Positions 17,512-27,998 of a stretch of DNA of 64,000 nucleotides are shown piece by piece. The notes beneath the pieces were generated by a model. That model had not been told where the DNA came from. It saw nothing but the letters and a program-made list of their open reading frames with translations, and searched no databases. Source of the DNA: Actinomyces oris (GTDB taxonomy: Bacteria; Actinomycetota; Actinomycetes; Actinomycetales; Actinomycetaceae). Both the position numbers and the translations under genes were made by a program. The stretch spans positions 1-64,000 of the forward strand of contig NZ_MSKL01000019.1 of the NCBI RefSeq assembly GCF_001937665.1, given 5' to 3'. Within the stretch, counting starts at the first letter, position 1. Each line of letters starts with the position of its first letter.

Positions 17512-18714
17512 ATGAAGCTGATGGCGGAGGAGTACGTCGTTGAGTTTCTTGTGTCGCGAGGCCTGTATGTCCTGGCGAATTCGGCGGTTCCCGTATTGCT
17601 GGCGATAGCTGTGGCGTCGGAGGGTTACAGTGCCTCCGGTGTCGGGCTGGTTCTCGGCGTGGGCGCGTTGCCGGGTATCTTGGGTGCGTTGCTGGCTCCG
17701 CAGATGCTGGTTCACGTCAGCCCCAAGACCATGTTCGGCGGTGCGGCAGCCGCATGGATCGTCATCTGCGGCGGTATCGCGATGCTGAGTCATGCCGGCT
17801 CGGTTGGGCTCGGCGTATACGTCACTGTGTCATTCGCCTTGGAGTTCGTCGCATCGATCATGTACCCAACGATGGGGTCCTATGTCGCAGACCTCGTGCG
17901 GTCGGATCTGTTGGATCGGATGAATTCCGCCAGGGCTGTTGTCGCTGGTTTGTGCGCGGTCGCCGGCCCTGGACTTATTGCGGTGGTGCAGTCATGGCGA
18001 GGTGTTGCCGACGCTTGGTGGCTGGTCTCCCTGCTGATGCTCGTATGCCTGCTGTCGCAGGCCCGCCTGCCGAAAGGGCGCAGAACGGGTCGTGCGGATC
18101 GCGTCACCGCGCTGAAGCGGGGCCTGCGGGTCGCCGCACGTTCCCGAGGTGTTCTCGTTGTGCTGGTCGGCTCCGGTGTGTGGCACTTTACGGTGTGGGG
18201 GAGTTACATGACGATATACCCGGTGATGCTGCGCGATGATTATCGGGCGTTATGGTTCATCGGAGTCAGTGAGTCCTTGTTTGCGGTCGGTGGAATCGTT
18301 GGGTCCTTGCTTCGTGTGCCATCTCGCTTGTCGCGCCCGGTGCTGTGCCTGGTTGCGCTCCTCAGCTTCGTACCGGTTCCGGTCGGCGTGGTACTCGGTG
18401 CGCCTCTTTGGCTTGTCGCGGCGTTGGTATGTGTGTCGAGTACTGTGATTGCGTCGACGAGCGTGGCTTGGGAGACGTTTCTTCAGTCTCGAGTTGAGCG
18501 TGACGCGCTGCCCTCTGTCTTCGCCTTGGACTACCTCGCCGGGGATGGTGCTGCGCCGCTCGGCTACGTGGCTGTTCCCGCCCTTGCGGTGTGGCTGGGC
18601 CAGGGTGTGGGTGTGCTGACGACCGCCGGGGCATGCGTATTGGTGCTGGTCGGGTGTCTGTGGGCGTGCGCCGTCTCCCCGGAGGTGGAGCAAGTCGAAA
18701 CGGCTGTGGAGTGA
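17512..18714 (+). CDS. MFS transporter
   Basis: This 400-residue protein is a major facilitator superfamily permease with about twelve hydrophobic helices, in two halves separated by a basic cytoplasmic loop ([23 protein letters not shown]). It resembles the MFS_1 efflux group related to macrolide and drug exporters; no motif allows a substrate call. The codon use differs from both neighbours: third positions are often G or T rather than C, suggesting acquisition by transfer. It begins at an ATG seven bases after an AAGGG site; a second in-frame ATG lies nine bases further on. No regulator or partner gene adjoins. Confidence 0.85.
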   Translation: MKLMAEEYVVEFLVSRGLYVLANSAVPVLLAIAVASEGYSASGVGLVLGVGALPGILGALLAPQMLVHVSPKTMFGGAAAAWIVICGGIAMLSHAGSVGLGVYVTVSFALEFVASIMYPTMGSYVADLVRSDLLDRMNSARAVVAGLCAVAGPGLIAVVQSWRGVADAWWLVSLLMLVCLLSQARLPKGRRTGRADRVTALKRGLRVAARSRGVLVVLVGSGVWHFTVWGSYMTIYPVMLRDDYRALWFIGVSESLFAVGGIVGSLLRVPSRLSRPVLCLVALLSFVPVPVGVVLGAPLWLVAALVCVSSTVIASTSVAWETFLQSRVERDALPSVFALDYLAGDGAAPLGYVAVPALAVWLGQGVGVLTTAGACVLVLVGCLWACAVSPEVEQVETAVE

Positions 18715-18920
18715 CCGGCGGCTCGTGGCTCGCAGTCCCGCCCGGCGGTTGATGCCGTCGGCTCCTGAATGGTCGAGGTGAGAGGCGGCACAGGCCGGGT
18801 GTCGGCCCTGCCATGGCAGGTCGCGACCGGCGTCCTCTAGTCTTTCCCTGTTTCATGCCCTGTGGCCGGTGCCGTGAGAGGTGCCTGGCCCGCGGCGTCC
18901 CCCACCGGAAGAAGTGCCCC

Positions 18921-20843
18921 ATGAGCGTGCGCCAGGACCTGCGTAACGTCGCCATCGTCGCCCACGTCGACCACGGCAAGACCACTCTTGTCGACGCCAT
19001 GCTCTGGGAGGCGGGCGCCTTCGGGGCCCGGGCCACCGAGGAGACCACCGGCGAGCGCGTCATGGACTCCGGCGAGCTGGAGCGCGAGAAGGGCATCACG
19101 ATCCTCGCCAAGAACACGGCGGTCCACTACTCGGGCCCCTCGGCCGCGGACGCCGGCTGCCCCGAGGGCATCATCATCAACGTCATCGACACCCCCGGTC
19201 ACGCCGACTTCGGCGGTGAGGTCGAGCGCGGGCTGTCCATGGTCGACGGCGTCGTTCTCCTCGTCGACGCCTCCGAGGGGCCCCTGCCCCAGACCCGCTT
19301 CGTGCTGCGCAAGGCCCTGGCCGCGAACCTGCCGGTCATCCTCGTGGTCAACAAGGTGGACCGCCCCGACTCCCGGCTCGACGAGGTCGTCGCCGAGTCC
19401 ACCGACCTGCTGCTGTCCCTGGCCAGCGACCTGGCCGACGAGCACCCCGACATCGACCTCGACGCCGTCCTGGACGTTCCCGTCATCTACGCCTCCGCCA
19501 AGGCCCGCCGCGCCGACACCGAGGCCCCGGCCGACGGCGAGCTGCCGGCCAGTGAGAACCTCGAGCCGCTCTTCCGCACCATCATCGAACGGATCCCCGG
19601 CCCCTCCTACGAGGACGGCGCACCCCTGCAGGCCCACGTCACCAACCTGGACGCCTCACCCTTCCTGGGGCGTCTGGCACTGCTGCGCATCCATAACGGC
19701 ACCCTGCGCAAGGGGCAGACGGTGGCCTGGGCCCGCCACGACGGCTCGCTCACCTCCGCCCGCGTCTCCGAGCTCCTCGTCACCGAGGGCCTGGACCGCA
19801 AGCCGGCCGAGGAGGCGCACGCCGGTGACATCGTCGCCGTCGCCGGGATCGAGGACATCACCATCGGCGAGTCCCTCGTCGACCCCGAGGACCCGCGCCC
19901 CCTGCCGCTCATCACCGTGGACGACCCGGCCATCGCCATGACCATCGGCATCAACACCTCCCCGATGGCCGGGCGCACCAAGGGCGCCAAGGTCACCGCC
20001 CGCCAGGTCAAGGACCGCCTGGACCGTGAGCTCATCGGCAACGTGTCCCTGCGGGTCCTGCCTACCACTCGGCCCGACGCCTGGGAGGTACAGGGACGCG
20101 GCGAGCTGGCACTGGCGATCCTCGTGGAGCAGATGCGCCGCGAGGGATTCGAGCTGACCGTCGGCAAGCCCCAGGTGGTCACCCGCACCATCGACGGCAA
20201 GCGCCACGAGCCCATCGAGCGCATGACCATCGACGTCCCCGAGGAGTACCTGGGCGCCGTCACCCAGCTCATGGCCGCCCGCAAGGGCCAGATGGAGACC
20301 ATGACCAACCACGGAACCGGCTGGATCCGTATGGAGTTCCTCGTGCCGGCCCGCGGCCTCATCGGCTTCCGCACCCAGTTCCTCACCGAGACCCGCGGAA
20401 CCGGCATCGCCTCCTCCATCGCCGAGGGATACGCCCCCTGGGCCGGGCAGATCGTCTCGCGCACCACCGGCTCCCTCGTCTCCGACCGCGCCGGGGCCGT
20501 GACCGCCTACGCGCTCATCCGCCTGCAGGACCGCGGCAGCTTCTTCGTCGAGCCCACCCAGGAGACCTACGAGGGCCAGGTCGTGGGGGAGAACCCCCGT
20601 GGCGAGGACATGGACGTCAACGTGGTCCGCGAGAAGCAGCAGACCAACATGCGCTCCTCCACCGCGGACACCTTCGAGGCCCTCGTGCCTCCGCGCCGCC
20701 TCACCCTGGAGGAGGCCCTCGAGTTCGCGGCCGACGACGAGTGCGTCGAGGTCACCCCGGAGGCCGTGCGCATCCGCAAGGTCATCCTCAACTCCCAGGA
20801 GCGTTTCCGCGAGAACGCCCGTCGTCGCCGTGCCGAGGCCTGA
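18921..20843 (+). CDS. typA: translational GTPase TypA/BipA
   Basis: TypA (BipA) is a ribosome-associated GTPase of the EF-G family, involved in 50S assembly and in stress and cold adaptation. The 640-residue protein has G1 AHVDHGKTT, the switch segment [19 protein letters not shown]3 [12 protein letters not shown]4 NKVD and G5 SAK. The BipA-specific C-terminal region follows, with [39 protein letters not shown] and the late [14 protein letters not shown] and [18 protein letters not shown] motifs. The ATG at 18921 begins the conserved [21 protein letters not shown] frame extending upstream lacks conservation. The VanW-family gene follows after 15 bp. Confidence 0.97.
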   Translation: MSVRQDLRNVAIVAHVDHGKTTLVDAMLWEAGAFGARATEETTGERVMDSGELEREKGITILAKNTAVHYSGPSAADAGCPEGIIINVIDTPGHADFGGEVERGLSMVDGVVLLVDASEGPLPQTRFVLRKALAANLPVILVVNKVDRPDSRLDEVVAESTDLLLSLASDLADEHPDIDLDAVLDVPVIYASAKARRADTEAPADGELPASENLEPLFRTIIERIPGPSYEDGAPLQAHVTNLDASPFLGRLALLRIHNGTLRKGQTVAWARHDGSLTSARVSELLVTEGLDRKPAEEAHAGDIVAVAGIEDITIGESLVDPEDPRPLPLITVDDPAIAMTIGINTSPMAGRTKGAKVTARQVKDRLDRELIGNVSLRVLPTTRPDAWEVQGRGELALAILVEQMRREGFELTVGKPQVVTRTIDGKRHEPIERMTIDVPEEYLGAVTQLMAARKGQMETMTNHGTGWIRMEFLVPARGLIGFRTQFLTETRGTGIASSIAEGYAPWAGQIVSRTTGSLVSDRAGAVTAYALIRLQDRGSFFVEPTQETYEGQVVGENPRGEDMDVNVVREKQQTNMRSSTADTFEALVPPRRLTLEEALEFAADDECVEVTPEAVRIRKVILNSQERFRENARRRRAEA

Positions 20844-20858
20844 GAGGAACCGCCGCCC

Positions 20859-23567
20859 ATGAGCCAGTCCGTCAACCGCGGGGAGAAGTCCGCCGCCTCC
20901 GAGGTCGCAGCCGACGTCGTCGAGCCGGCTGAGCCTGTCAAGCCGGCCGAGTCCGTCGAGAGGGAGGCCGAGGAGTCCGAGAAGACCCCGGCCGTCGTTG
21001 AGCAGCCCGAGGGGAGGGGCGCTGGGGCTGACTCCGCCGAGGGCGGGCGCGCTGATGACACGCCGACTCTCAACCTCGATGACGAGTCTCAGGATGAGTC
21101 GGCTGAGGAGCCCGGCGGCGAGGCCCAGGAGGAGCAGCCTGCCGATATTGCCGAGGTCGTCAAGCCCGTCGAGGCGGCTGAGTCGGCCCAGTCCGCTGAA
21201 CCTGTCGAGCCGGCCGAGTCCGTCGAGGAGGCTCCCGTCGTCGCCGAGCAGCACGAGGAGAGGACTCCCGTCACCGAGGACACTGGCGAGGTCGCGGATC
21301 AGGGCGTGGGCGAGGCCGCCTCCCCTGCTGACGAGTCTGATGAGGCGGCCGATTCCGAGCCGGCCGCCGCCGATGCCGCAGTCGCTGAACCGGTGACGAC
21401 GCCGGTGTCGACGAGCGTCGTCGACGAGGCCACCACCCCTGCCGAGGCCCTCTCGCCCTACGAGTCGATCAGTGCCGATGCAGCGGCCGAGCCCCGGCAG
21501 GGCAGCGCATGGAGCCCCGACTCCGGCGGCATGCCGCCATCGATCGCACCGAAGAGCCCGGCATCCGGGTCGTCGCCCTCGACGCCCGTGCAGGCCACGC
21601 CCGCCGTCGTCGACGCCGCCGGAATCGCTGAGGCCGCTGCGACCACCGAGGCATCCCCGGCCACCGGAACCGTCGCGGCCCCGGTCTCGCCGGGGCGGGA
21701 GCCCATCGGGGGCGCTACTGATCCGGTGGGGGAGAACGCTGTTCCCGCCGCCGTCCCCGGGGCCCTGGCCACGGCTGAGAGGGTGCAGGAGCCCGTGAAG
21801 GCCCACGTCACGCAGAAGACCAACGGTGCGGCCGCCGGATCGAGCGCCTCGCGCCGTCGGCGCCTCATTCCCGCCGCCTGCGCCGCCGGGGCCGCCGCCC
21901 TGCTGCTGGCCTGGGGCGGCATCGCCTGGTGGACCACCCAGCACATCGCCTCGGGCACCACCGTCTCCGGTGTCGACGTCTCCGGCCTGAGTCCCAAGGA
22001 GGCCCGCGACCGCATCAGCAAGGGCGTCGGTGACCAGCTCGCACAGCCCGTCACCCTCACCGTCGGGCAGGGGAGCGCCGAGCTCGTGCCCGCCAAATCA
22101 GGCGTCTCGGTCGACACCAACGCCTCGGTCAAGAAGCTCACCGGGTTCACCCTCAATCCCGTCACCCTGACCCAGCGCCTTGGCGGTCAGCGCACCGACG
22201 CCGTCATCCGGGTCGATTCCACCGCCCTGCGCGGCGCCCTGGAGGACCGGGTCGACACGATGGCCAACGGTGCGGTCTCGGCGACCGTGACCCTGGAGGG
22301 CACCAAGCCGGTCACCACCCCTGCGAGCAACGGCATCGGCCTCGACGTCGATGCCTCTCTCAAGCAGCTCGCCGGCACCTGGCCCCTGGGGAAGAAAACC
22401 CTCGCCATGGCCGAGGGCACTGCGATCCCCGCCATCACCGATGAGGAAGCCACGAAGTTCGTCGACGGCACCCTCACGCCGCTGCTCTCCAGCGGGCTGA
22501 CCGTGAATGCGGCGAGCGCCGGCGCACAGAGCAAGAATCCCGGTGCGGCCGCGGCCTTCTCGCCGCAGGACACCGCCGCGATGCTGAAGATCTCCTCCGA
22601 GGGCGGCACCTTGAGCGCCACCTTCGACCCGACCGCGCTGCGCGACGCCGTCGTCGCCAGGGTCGGCCAGGTCGAGACCCCGGTCCAGAACGCGACCTGG
22701 AAGATCGATGGCTCCGCCACCGGCGCCCCCGGGGCGCGTCCCCAGTATGTCCCCGCCGCCCAGGGCAAGGTCATCGACACCGCGGCCCTGTCCGCAAGCC
22801 TGCTCAAGGCCGGCACCTCCGCCACCGATGCTGCCGGTCGGACCGTGACCCTGCCGATGGTCGTGGCCGAGCCGACGGTGACGACGCCGCAGAACGAGTG
22901 GGGCATCAGCGAGGCGATCGGCGAGTTCGCCACCCCGTACAACGCCGGGGACGCGCCGCGCACGCAGAACCTCACTCGCGGAGCCGAGCTCGTCAACGGC
23001 ACGGTCGTCAAGCCCGGCGAGGTCTTCTCCCTGGAGAAGGCCCTCGGCGAGGTCGACTACGAGCACGGGTTCGCCGCCGCCGGGGTCATTCAGAACGGAG
23101 AGCATGTTGACGCGATGGGAGGTGGACTCAGCCAGGTGGCCACCACCACCTTCAACGCCGGTTTTGAGGCCGGGATGGATGACACCGAGCATCATCCCCA
23201 CCAGTACTACTTCGAGCGTTACCCGGCTGGGCGTGAGGCGACCCTGTGGACCGGCAATCTCGACATGAAGTTCACGAACTCCACGCCCCACGCGGTACTG
23301 GTCCAGGCATGGCTGGACGGTGAGCAGATCCACGTGCGGATGTGGTCCACGAAGTACTACGACGTGTCGATCACCTCCTCAGAGCGCTCCAACTTTCGTC
23401 CTGTGAGGACCGAGCACGGGTCCGGTCCCAACTGTGAACCCACCTCCGGGGGGCAGCCGGGATTCGACATCACTGTCACCCGCACCCGCAAGCACGACGG
23501 CAAGGCCCTGCCCGACGACGTCCTGACCACCAAGTATGACGGCGATGTCGATATGATCTGCAACTAG
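20859..23567 (+). CDS. VanW-family membrane protein with long acidic N-terminal region
   Basis: The 902-residue protein has three parts. Residues 1 to about 325 form a low-complexity, Glu/Pro/Ala/Val-rich cytoplasmic segment with repeated units such as EPAEPVKPAESVE and EPVEPAESVEEAPVV. A single membrane helix follows a basic cluster near residues 330-355 (SRRRRLIPAACAAGAAALLL). The outer part has PG_binding_4-like segments (GTTVSGVDVSGLSPKEARD, TLTPLLSSGLTV) and a VanW domain near residues 690-850 (VVKPGEVFSLEKALG, MGGGLSQVATTTFNAGFEAG). It is probably a cell-envelope protein facing peptidoglycan; in vancomycin clusters VanW is an accessory of unknown function. It lies 15 bp after typA and probably shares its transcript. 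Confidence 0.88.
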   Translation: MSQSVNRGEKSAASEVAADVVEPAEPVKPAESVEREAEESEKTPAVVEQPEGRGAGADSAEGGRADDTPTLNLDDESQDESAEEPGGEAQEEQPADIAEVVKPVEAAESAQSAEPVEPAESVEEAPVVAEQHEERTPVTEDTGEVADQGVGEAASPADESDEAADSEPAAADAAVAEPVTTPVSTSVVDEATTPAEALSPYESISADAAAEPRQGSAWSPDSGGMPPSIAPKSPASGSSPSTPVQATPAVVDAAGIAEAAATTEASPATGTVAAPVSPGREPIGGATDPVGENAVPAAVPGALATAERVQEPVKAHVTQKTNGAAAGSSASRRRRLIPAACAAGAAALLLAWGGIAWWTTQHIASGTTVSGVDVSGLSPKEARDRISKGVGDQLAQPVTLTVGQGSAELVPAKSGVSVDTNASVKKLTGFTLNPVTLTQRLGGQRTDAVIRVDSTALRGALEDRVDTMANGAVSATVTLEGTKPVTTPASNGIGLDVDASLKQLAGTWPLGKKTLAMAEGTAIPAITDEEATKFVDGTLTPLLSSGLTVNAASAGAQSKNPGAAAAFSPQDTAAMLKISSEGGTLSATFDPTALRDAVVARVGQVETPVQNATWKIDGSATGAPGARPQYVPAAQGKVIDTAALSASLLKAGTSATDAAGRTVTLPMVVAEPTVTTPQNEWGISEAIGEFATPYNAGDAPRTQNLTRGAELVNGTVVKPGEVFSLEKALGEVDYEHGFAAAGVIQNGEHVDAMGGGLSQVATTTFNAGFEAGMDDTEHHPHQYYFERYPAGREATLWTGNLDMKFTNSTPHAVLVQAWLDGEQIHVRMWSTKYYDVSITSSERSNFRPVRTEHGSGPNCEPTSGGQPGFDITVTRTRKHDGKALPDDVLTTKYDGDVDMICN

Positions 23568-23715
23568 TGCTGCGTGAGTCTGCGGCTCCTGTGACGGCGG
23601 GCATGCAGATCGGGATGCATCGATTGTTGCCTATGACATTCGCGCCGCGGTAGTGACGTAATCGCGGTTTGACAACCCTGAGTTTTCGGCGTGCTGACGG
23701 CCACTCTCTCACCTC

Positions 23716-23745
23716 TTGGGTCGACGGGCACTGGGGGACCATACT
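23716..23745 (+). promoter_or_regulatory. candidate promoter of fdxA-dapC
   Basis: TTGGGT (23716-23721) and CATACT (23740-23745) are spaced by 18 bp about 60 bp before fdxA. A TTGACA further upstream (23669) lacks a matching -10 box. Confidence 0.35.
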
Positions 23746-23805
23746 TGCTCCGACCCCGCCCACCCGCGCGGGAGGATCCCCCAGAGGAGAAAGGACACTG
23801 CTGCT

Positions 23806-24156
23806 ATGACGTACGTCATTGCCCAGCCCTGCGTCGACGTCAAGGACCGCGCCTGCGTCGACGAGTGTCCCGTCGACTGCATCTACGAGGGTGAACGCAG
23901 CCTCTACATCAACGCCGACGAGTGCGTCGACTGCGGAGCCTGCGAGCCCGTCTGCCCCACCGAGGCGATCTTCTACGAGGACGATGTTCCCGAGGAGTGG
24001 GAGGACTACACCCGCGCCAACATCGACTTCTTCGAGCTCAAGGGACTGGGCTCGCCCGGGGGTGCCCAGAGGACCGGTGCCCTGGACTACGACGACCCCA
24101 TGATCGCCGCCCTGCCCCCGCAGAACGTGGAGTGGAGAGAGGCCAACGGCTACTGA
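23806..24156 (+). CDS. fdxA: ferredoxin FdxA (7Fe-8S type)
   Basis: This 116-residue soluble electron carrier has two clusters of cysteines. The first, CVDVKDRACVDECPVDC, has the spacing expected for a [3Fe-4S] or flexible site. The second, CVDCGACEPVCP, is a classical [4Fe-4S] site. The acidic C-terminal extension (DDVPEEWEDYTRANIDFF) is typical of actinobacterial FdxA. The ATG at 23806 follows GAGGAGAAAGGA; an upstream in-frame start would add residues not found in the family. It sits before dapC, a conserved actinobacterial neighbourhood. Confidence 0.95.
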   Translation: MTYVIAQPCVDVKDRACVDECPVDCIYEGERSLYINADECVDCGACEPVCPTEAIFYEDDVPEEWEDYTRANIDFFELKGLGSPGGAQRTGALDYDDPMIAALPPQNVEWREANGY

Positions 24157-24214
24157 GTCGACGGGCGGGGCCGGGGTGGAGACGCCCCCGGCGTGTGAGG
24201 AAGAATCAGGGTCC

Positions 24215-25423
24215 GTGACCACCAGTGCGACACCTGAGACCGTCCCCAGCCACCACCTGCCCCGCCGGCTCGCCCTGCCCGACTTCCCCTGGGACTCTCT
24301 GAGCCCCTACCGGGCGCGGGCCGCCCAGCACCCGGACGGCGTTGTCGACCTCGCGGTGGGCACGCCCGTCGACCCCACCCCCGAGATCGCCCGCAACGCC
24401 CTGTCCACGGCAGCCAACGCCCCCGGCTACCCGACGGCGGTCGGTGCCCCCGTGGTACGTGCCGCCATCACCGAGTGGATGGAGCGACGTCGGGCCGTGG
24501 CCGGCCTGGGCGACGACGAGGTCATCCCCACCATCGGCTCCAAGGAGTCCGTGGCCCTCCTGCCGCTGCACCTGGGGGTGCGCCCCGGCGACCTCGTCCT
24601 GCACCCGCGAGCCGCCTACCCCACCTACGACGTCGGTGCCCGCCTCGTGGGGGCCACCCCGGTCCCCGTGGACACCGATGCCGACCCCGCCACCTGGGGC
24701 ATCTCCGAGGACGCACCCGTGGCCATCGTCTGGCTCAACAGTCCCGGCAACCCCGACGGTCACGTCCTGAGCGTCGAGCAGATGGCCCGGATCGTTGCCT
24801 GGGCTCGGGCGCGGGGCGCCGTCGTCATCTCTGACGAGTGCTACGCCGAGCTCGGGTGGGAGTCGCCGTGGGACACCCAGCCGATCCCGAGCCTCCTGGA
24901 CCCCCGGGTCGGAGGGGAAGCGGGCCGAACCGGTCTGCTCGCCCTGTACTCCCTGTCCAAGCAGTCCAACCTGGCCGGCTACCGGGCGGCCTTCCTCGCC
25001 GGTGACGCGGAGCTGGTGGGCGCCGTCACCGAGGTGCGCAAGCACACCGGCATGCTCATGCCGACTCCGGTGCAGGCCGCCCTCGTGGCCGCCCTCGGCG
25101 ACGAGGCTCATATGGAGGTGCAGAAGGAGGTCTACCGGGAGCGCCGCGAGGTGCTCGTCGAGGCGACCGCCGCCGCCGGGCTCGTCAACGACCCGGCCTC
25201 CGTGGCCGGCCTGTACCTGTGGCTCCGGGGGCCCGAGTCGATGAGCGCCTACGAGCTCGTGGGGGCCTTCGCCGAGCTCGGGATCATCGTGGCCCCCGGT
25301 GACTTCTACGGCGAGGCCGGGGCCGGGCGGGTGCGCATGAGCCTGACCGACACCGACGAGCGCGTGGCCGCCGCCGCCGCGCGCCTGCGCTCGCCCGAGG
25401 CCGCCGCCCTCTTCGCCGGCTGA
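24215..25423 (+). CDS. dapC: succinyldiaminopimelate transaminase
   Basis: DapC transfers an amino group from glutamate to N-succinyl-2-amino-6-oxopimelate in the succinylase branch of diaminopimelate/lysine synthesis. The 402-residue protein is a fold-type I PLP aminotransferase with DLAVGTPVDPTPE, the NSPGNPDGHV motif, the ISDECYAELGW strand and the PLP-lysine motif YSLSKQSNLAGYRAAF. The C-terminus has the substrate-binding arginine in GRVRMSLTDTDE. The GTG at 24215 is chosen because GAGGAAG lies ten bases upstream; a GTG at 24176 is an alternative. The fdxA-dapC order and the presence of dapD further along support the assignment. Confidence 0.9.
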   Translation: MTTSATPETVPSHHLPRRLALPDFPWDSLSPYRARAAQHPDGVVDLAVGTPVDPTPEIARNALSTAANAPGYPTAVGAPVVRAAITEWMERRRAVAGLGDDEVIPTIGSKESVALLPLHLGVRPGDLVLHPRAAYPTYDVGARLVGATPVPVDTDADPATWGISEDAPVAIVWLNSPGNPDGHVLSVEQMARIVAWARARGAVVISDECYAELGWESPWDTQPIPSLLDPRVGGEAGRTGLLALYSLSKQSNLAGYRAAFLAGDAELVGAVTEVRKHTGMLMPTPVQAALVAALGDEAHMEVQKEVYRERREVLVEATAAAGLVNDPASVAGLYLWLRGPESMSAYELVGAFAELGIIVAPGDFYGEAGAGRVRMSLTDTDERVAAAAARLRSPEAAALFAG

Positions 25424-25460
25424 GGCTGGAACAGCCGACCGAATCAGCCGCCGCCGGGCT

Positions 25461-25474
25461 TGATAAATTTATCA
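25461..25474. promoter_or_regulatory. AT-rich perfect palindrome upstream of gltA, candidate operator
   Basis: TGATAAATTTATCA is a perfect 14-bp palindrome and the only AT-rich island in the 245-bp gap before citrate synthase. It lies 195 bp before the start codon. A regulator site is inferred from symmetry and position only. Confidence 0.4.
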
Positions 25475-25668
25475 GGCGCGGACGGGTGTCCAGCTGCTGC
25501 GCCCGGCGGGCTGATCCGGGCTGATCGGCCGATCCGGTCGCCCGCGGTGGGTCCATGAAACGACACCGTGACAGTGCACCCCGTACAGTGGGCGCTGGGC
25601 CTGCCGGAACCCCGTGGGCCCAGGTCTCGCCGTCGCGATGCGTGCGGCCCCGAGCCCCAGGAGGCATG

Positions 25669-27090
<1,422 letters not shown>

Positions 27091-27448
27091 ATCACGAGGG
27101 TCTGAGGCTCACGGGCTCACGCCGGTTGCTCAGGCCGGGTGGTGCGGGTCGGGGACGTACTTTCCCGACGAGGACTGCGTTCTCCCCCAAACCACTAAGG
27201 GCGGACCTCAGTGGTTTGGGGGAGAAGTACGTCCCCGATGCAGAAGTACGTCGTCGATCAACCGCTTGTGGGGCGCCACCAGTCGCTCGTGGACCGGGCG
27301 GCTGTCACCGAGGATGAACAGGGGATCTCCGGTCGACACGAACGCCACCACCGGGCAGTACTCGACTGCATCACGAGGGGCTGCCTTGCGCTCCATCGAA
27401 TCAGGATGCCTGGTGCAGAGGTGAGGTGGGCCCCTGGTCTGCTGGGCA
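27091..27448. other. intergenic region with hairpin repeat and a possible gene remnant
   Basis: This gap between citrate synthase and the toxin gene holds the compound inverted repeat at 27151-27236. A 62-residue minus-strand reading frame (27208-27396) overlaps the hairpin; it contains VVAFVSTGDPLFILGDSRPV and is preceded by CATCCT 6 nt before its ATG. I do not recognise it; it may be a decayed gene or chance. Confidence 0.3.
27151..27236. repeat. compound long inverted repeat, probable terminator or palindromic repeat element
   Basis: Inner arms of 17 bp (27180-27196 and 27210-27226) pair perfectly around a 13-nt loop. Outer arms GGGGACGTAC (27151-27160) and GTACGTCCCC (27227-27236) also pair, with a 19-nt one-sided bulge between. 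The right end reads GTACGTCCCCGATGC, similar to the right end of the hairpin at 33830. Confidence 0.7.
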
Positions 27449-27688
27449 TCAGTCGATCAGATCCAGGAGATGGCGACGCGCCTTCATCGCACGGATGAGT
27501 AGCTGGTGACCACTGTCGAAGGTGAGAATGACGAGTTCCAGAAGCCGTCCTTGGCTGTCGAAACCCATGACGAACTGCTTGGCTGGTACATCGTCGTCCG
27601 GCCAGCTCTCGTAGATCCGGTGGTTGGCGGCGTAGAGGGCGTCCGCAGCGCTGATGCCATGCTTGAGCGCTGAGTTGTGGACTTTCAC
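27449..27688 (-). CDS. probable toxin of a type II toxin-antitoxin module (BrnT-like)
   Basis: This small basic protein of 79 residues is the downstream partner of a ribbon-helix-helix antitoxin gene and overlaps it by four bases. The pattern KHGISAADAL near the start, GFDSQGRLLELVILTF in the middle and LLIRAMKARRHLLDL at the end resembles BrnT/RelE-like small toxins, in which an HG motif near the N-terminus and the basic C-terminus are conserved. If so it would be a ribonuclease neutralised by its partner. Gene order (antitoxin first) and overlap support this. Similarity to BrnT is judged by eye and is moderate. Confidence 0.65.
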   Translation of the reverse strand: MKVHNSALKHGISAADALYAANHRIYESWPDDDVPAKQFVMGFDSQGRLLELVILTFDSGHQLLIRAMKARRHLLDLID

Positions 27689-27933
27689 GCGACGAAGGCT
27701 CGTACGGCCGAGCGAATGATCTCGGAGCGGCTGGTGCCATCCTTCTCAGCGCGCTGGTCGACCGCGGCCACCAGACTCTCGTCCATACGGACTGGGACGA
27801 CCCGCGCCGCACCATCCCCGATAGGGCGGCGTCCTCGCTTCTTCAGCACTTCGACGTCGTATCCACGTTCCGCTTCGTCAGCCCACTCCTGGATCATCTC
27901 GTCGGTGACTGGCACGCCATTAATGGATTCCAT
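27685..27933 (-). CDS. ribbon-helix-helix (CopG-type) antitoxin
   Basis: The 82-residue protein has a C-terminal ribbon-helix-helix DNA-binding fold: the strand ARVVPVRMDESLVAAVDQRAE is followed by GTSRSEIIRSAVRAFVA, whose TSRSEIIR helix pattern is typical of CopG/MetJ-like repressors. The N-terminal part is acidic and probably wraps the toxin. Such antitoxins repress their own operon. The direct repeats ATACGA at 27932-27937 and 27946-27951 flank the predicted -10 box and are plausible binding sites. Translation begins at the ATG at 27933, 6 nt after TACACT, so the transcript appears leaderless. Confidence 0.8.
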   Translation of the reverse strand: MESINGVPVTDEMIQEWADEAERGYDVEVLKKRGRRPIGDGAARVVPVRMDESLVAAVDQRAEKDGTSRSEIIRSAVRAFVA

Positions 27934-27939
27934 ACGACA

Positions 27940-27945
27940 AGTGTA
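27940..27945 (-). promoter_or_regulatory. -10 box of toxin-antitoxin operon, flanked by direct repeats
   Basis: TACACT on the minus strand lies 6 nt before the antitoxin ATG. Two ATACGA repeats (27932-27937, 27946-27951) bracket it, spaced 14 bp start to start, consistent with autorepression by a ribbon-helix-helix dimer pair. Confidence 0.45.
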
Positions 27946-27998
27946 ATACGAAATGTCTGCCTGAACGTCGTCGAGACCGTCATGATGAGCTCTGCGGC

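Noticed and set aside
23669-23674. TTGACA as the -35 box of fdxA
   Set aside because: No acceptable -10 hexamer is found 16-19 bp downstream; the TTGGGT/CATACT pair nearer the gene is better placed.
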